10,280 nt of DNA from Temnopleurus reevesii. Its lineage: Eukaryota; Echinodermata; Echinoidea; Temnopleuroida; Temnopleuridae. Location of the stretch: NCBI GenBank assembly GCA_036244855.1, contig BQKZ01000958.1, positions 89,082-99,361 on the forward strand, written 5' to 3'. The position numbers and the translations under genes are program-made. The notes beneath the pieces were generated by a model. That model did no database searches. It was given only the letters and a program-made list of their open reading frames with translations, and was not told the DNA's origin. Below, piece by piece: positions 7,976 to 10,280 of the stretch (within the stretch, counting starts at the first letter, position 1; each line of letters opens with the position of its first letter).

Positions 7976-8668
7976 CTTTTCGCCCACCAACAGACAGATC
8001 TATCCTGGTGAATGATTTATTTAGCAAAAATCAGTCAACAAAGTCATCGTCTAACAGAGGTAAATCTCTGTTTCCATGAAATCTTGGACTTGAAAAGTGG
8101 ACCCGAGGTTCAGTACCCAAGTGGACATTCACTTTCCCTCTCAAAGACAAACAGATCAGCTTTGTGAATTAATGATCTATTTATCAAACATCAATGAAGT
8201 CACGGTCAAGTGGTTGTAAATCTCTAATTCCATAAATCCATGCACAGACTTGAATGGTGGGGCTTAGGTTCAATACCCAACTGGCCAATCGCTTTCCTAC
8301 CGAACCCCAACAGATCAATCCAGTGGACACAAATGAAACAATAATCTTTTAAGCCAGTGTCGGCAAAATCATAGTTTACCAGTGGCAAATCTCAGATTCC
8401 ATGAAGACTAGAGTAGAGGTTCAATGCTCAATTGGCCAAGCACCTCGCAACCCTAATCCAAACAGATCAATCCAGTGGACAAAAATGAAACAATGATCTA
8501 TTCAGTAATTAAAGATGGGCCAGCACAATCACAGTCTACGGGTGGCAAATCTGAGGTTCCATGAAAAGTGTAGCTGAGGTTCAATACCCATTTGGACATA
8601 AACTTTTCTGCCCATTGTTACAAACAAATCAATCCTGTATCTACCCTGTGAATAAATATATTACCCAC

Positions 8669-8687
8669 TGAATGAATGAATGAATGA
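8669..8687. repeat. TGAA microsatellite inside the array
   Basis: Four tandem TGAA tetramers followed by TGA lie inside array unit 10, at the place where other units read GTGAATTAATGATCT. The microsatellite has probably expanded from the AATGA words native to the unit, and adds to the longer spacing there. Confidence 0.9.
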
Positions 8688-9097
8688 TCTCTTTATTGGA
8701 TATGGTCTAATAGTGGTAGATCTCGGATTCTGTGAAAACTATGGACAGACTTACAAAGTGGAGCAGAGGTTCAATACCCGACTGGACATTGACTCCCCCC
8801 ATTGATATTTATTGTAGTGTCTGCAATGTTAATGAATGATCTGATTGATCGAACATCAAAGGAGTCATGGTCTAGTAATTGCAAATCACTGATTCCATGA
8901 ATCCATGGACAATCCAACTTGAACAGTTGCGCACGGGTTCAGTATCCAACTGGATATTCACTTTCTCAATCAAACATACAATTAGATCAGCCTCATGGAT
9001 TAATGATCCAATTATTTAGTGAACATCAAAGGAGTCACGGTCTAGCAGTGACAAATCTCTGATTCCATGAAATCATGCATAGATTTTTACAGCAGAG

Positions 9098-9116
9098 CCT
9101 GGGTTCGGAACCCAGG
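9098..9116. repeat. Perfect 19-bp palindrome in the last array unit
   Basis: CCTGGGTTC, a single central G (9107), then GAACCCAGG. It occupies the position where other distal units have GAGGTTCAATACCC, so in this unit the conserved motif has become perfectly self-complementary. Confidence 0.85.
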
Positions 9117-9324
9117 AGGATATTCACTTTCATTTGGCAGTTTCTGAAAATTACAAGATGAATGTAGGACTTGTCAAATAGTTTAATGTAGACACCCGTA
9201 TCAGATTTATTTACAACAATTATGTTCACCAGGGTGAACAACCTCTTGTACAACTGCTGACAAATTTGTTTTGTGTTGTGGGTCTCATTCTTTCTTCTTT
9301 TTTTTAAAAATGGTCCTTCATACA

Positions 9325-9475
9325 GTTGTTTGTTGTAGTTGTTGTTGTTGTTGTTGTTGTTATTGTTGTTGTTGTTGATGGTGTTAGATATGTCATTGAT
9401 GTTGTTGTTATTGTTGCTATTGCTGTTGTTGTTGTTGTATTTGCTGTTGTTGTCATTATTGACATTGCTGTTATC
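9325..9475. repeat. TTG-type microsatellite, interrupted
   Basis: Long runs of TTG (about 9338-9376) are followed by shorter TTG blocks broken by GATG, CTAT, TCAT and ACAT interruptions up to about 9475. A plus-strand open frame at 9339-9566 is almost pure leucine because of this repeat and is not a credible protein. A pyrimidine tract ending in eight T then five A (about 9288-9310) lies just upstream. Confidence 0.93.
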
Positions 9476-10130
9476 ATTACTGCTTGAGGGAATTCAGGAA
9501 ATTAATTGGCATATTTTTTTCTACTTTTTAAAAAGTTGTTTTGGAATGACATGCCTGCGAACATGATTTAAGTTGACAACCTCTGATCAATTCCAAATTT
9601 CTTGCACATCCACCCCCTCAAATCAAATTGCCTTGTCCCCCTTTTCTCCACGGGAATCTTTCAAAACAACCTCTTATAATGTATTTTTTCCATGATACTC
9701 AAAGATTTGAGTGAGTGAGTCATAGCTGGCCCACATCAAGGGATTTGATGGGTAATTAAGGATTAATTGAGGGGCAGAAGTGGATTAATTAAATCCCCAA
9801 AGGGAGCAAAACTCAATAACTGGGGATAAGGATCTTGGTTCCTCTGGGAATTGAGCAATCGATGACCACAGCTTCACAACACAAAACTTCACATATTTTT
9901 CAAAAATACTGAAGTTGGTCTTCTTGGATGCTTGAAAAGGTTTTAGGCTGTTTAAAGTTATATTTCTTTATCTTGTCAAAGAAAAGAAAAGCTAATGATA
10001 TTTTACAGAACTTGATTCAGGGACATAAGTCCATAACAGGATTTTAATCAATTTAAAACATTATTGTCTTGGTCCCTTTACTGAAATCATGCAAAATACA
10101 AGAAAAATGTTTTATCTCTTTCCATTCCAT
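9476..10130. other. AT-rich stretch, TAATTA-rich patch, no gene
   Basis: No gene is recognised. Three AT-rich words of the homeodomain-core type lie close together: TAATTA at 9753-9758, TTAATT at 9763-9768 and TTAATTAA at 9785-9792. CATCAA (9734-9739) and TTGATG (9745-9750) form a small hairpin. A GAGT repeat of about three units lies near 9709-9720. Any regulatory role is only a possibility. Confidence 0.45.
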
Positions 10131-10280
10131 CCCTTATTGATTCAAACAAAAGATTTGAAAATCTATTACAAATTCAGATGCCATTCCTACCTGCTGATCT
10201 TAACCCCTCCCTCCCCCCAACCCTTATCAATTCAAACAAAATATTTCTAAAATCTATAATAAAGACAGATGTCATCCCTA
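10131..10280. repeat. 90-bp-period tandem repeat reaching the right edge
   Basis: 10131-10190 and 10221-10280 align at an offset of exactly 90 bases. Shared words are CCCTTAT, ATTCAAACAAAA, AATCTAT, CAGATG and CATTCCTA or CATCCCTA. The 30 bases between them (10191-10220) include a C-rich CCCCTCCCTCCCCCC stretch. A partial earlier copy is not clear before 10120. The second copy is cut by the window end, so the array may continue. Confidence 0.85.

Larger units (their letters stand above)
7976..9135. repeat. Diverged tandem array, distal sub-family (units 6-12)
   Basis: Seven units have their anchor ATG-equivalents at 8076, 8232, 8401, 8561, 8732, 8897 and 9067 (spacings 156, 169, 160, 171, 165 and 170; 179 from unit 5 to unit 6). 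The shared order is CAGATCA, GTGAATTAATGATCTATTTA, AACATCAAAGGAGTCACGG, TCTAGCAGTGGCAAATCTC, GATTCCATGAAA, CATGGACAGACTTGAA, GAGGTTCAATACCC, AACTGGACATTCACTTTC. These are composites from several units. Units 8 and 9 share an extra CAGTGGACA-AAATGAAACAA segment, and units 11 and 12 share GAACATCAAAGGAGTCA, so neighbours are most alike. The array ends near 9135, after a last GGATATTCACTTTC. An old satellite or a multiply duplicated small element are the main readings. Confidence 0.88.

Noticed and set aside
7897..8079. 60-codon plus-strand open frame inside the tandem array
   Set aside because: It begins at the CCATGA anchor of unit 5, but matching frames are not open in the other units, so it is incidental.
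7275..9135. CRISPR array
   Set aside because: The repeating unit is about 160 bp and diverges throughout. There are no short identical repeats separated by unique spacers and no associated genes.
9339..9566. Leucine-rich open frame, looks like a membrane segment
   Set aside because: It is a direct product of the TTG microsatellite.

Overview
The window looks like non-coding eukaryotic DNA, either intergenic or intronic. By eye it is about two-thirds A+T. It has no dense or recognisable coding, and it carries many microsatellites, homopolymer runs, diverged repeats and fold-back sequences. I found no open frame that I recognise as a protein, no rRNA, no CRISPR array and no bacterial gene layout. 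The longest open frames (115 and 108 codons) are about what chance gives at this base composition. One interspersed repeat (about 1683-1985) resembles tRNA-headed repeats that I associate with marine invertebrates, echinoderms in particular. My best guess is therefore an echinoderm or another marine deuterostome, with modest confidence.

Layout. 1-155 is a short-period, self-complementary minisatellite-like cluster. 472-499 is a run of 28 C. 1145-1495 and 2002-2346 are two diverged direct copies of the same block of about 350 bp, and a reverse-oriented SINE-like element lies between them. A second, apparently truncated copy of the SINE-like tail sits at about 4386-4470. 2347-5638 is otherwise AT-rich sequence in which I see no element. 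5639-6640 is richer in G+C and in structure: a small hairpin, a 110-bp fold-back with perfect 15-bp arms, a 19-bp tandem repeat, a 59-bp hairpin with 14 paired bases, and a second poly-C run of 19.

The most striking feature is 7275-9135, a tandem array of at least 12 strongly diverged units with a period of 131-179 bp (mostly about 160-170). It falls into two sub-families. It is easy to miss because no two units are close to identical. Several units carry a motif matching the RNA polymerase III B-box pattern, which raises a speculative link to a tRNA-derived origin. After the array come a TTG-type microsatellite (9325-9475), a TAATTA-rich patch (about 9753-9792), and a 90-bp-period tandem repeat that reaches the right edge (10131-10280).

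No gene pathway can be described. The content is repeats and possible structured or regulatory DNA. Element identities are from reading alone and were not searched against any database.
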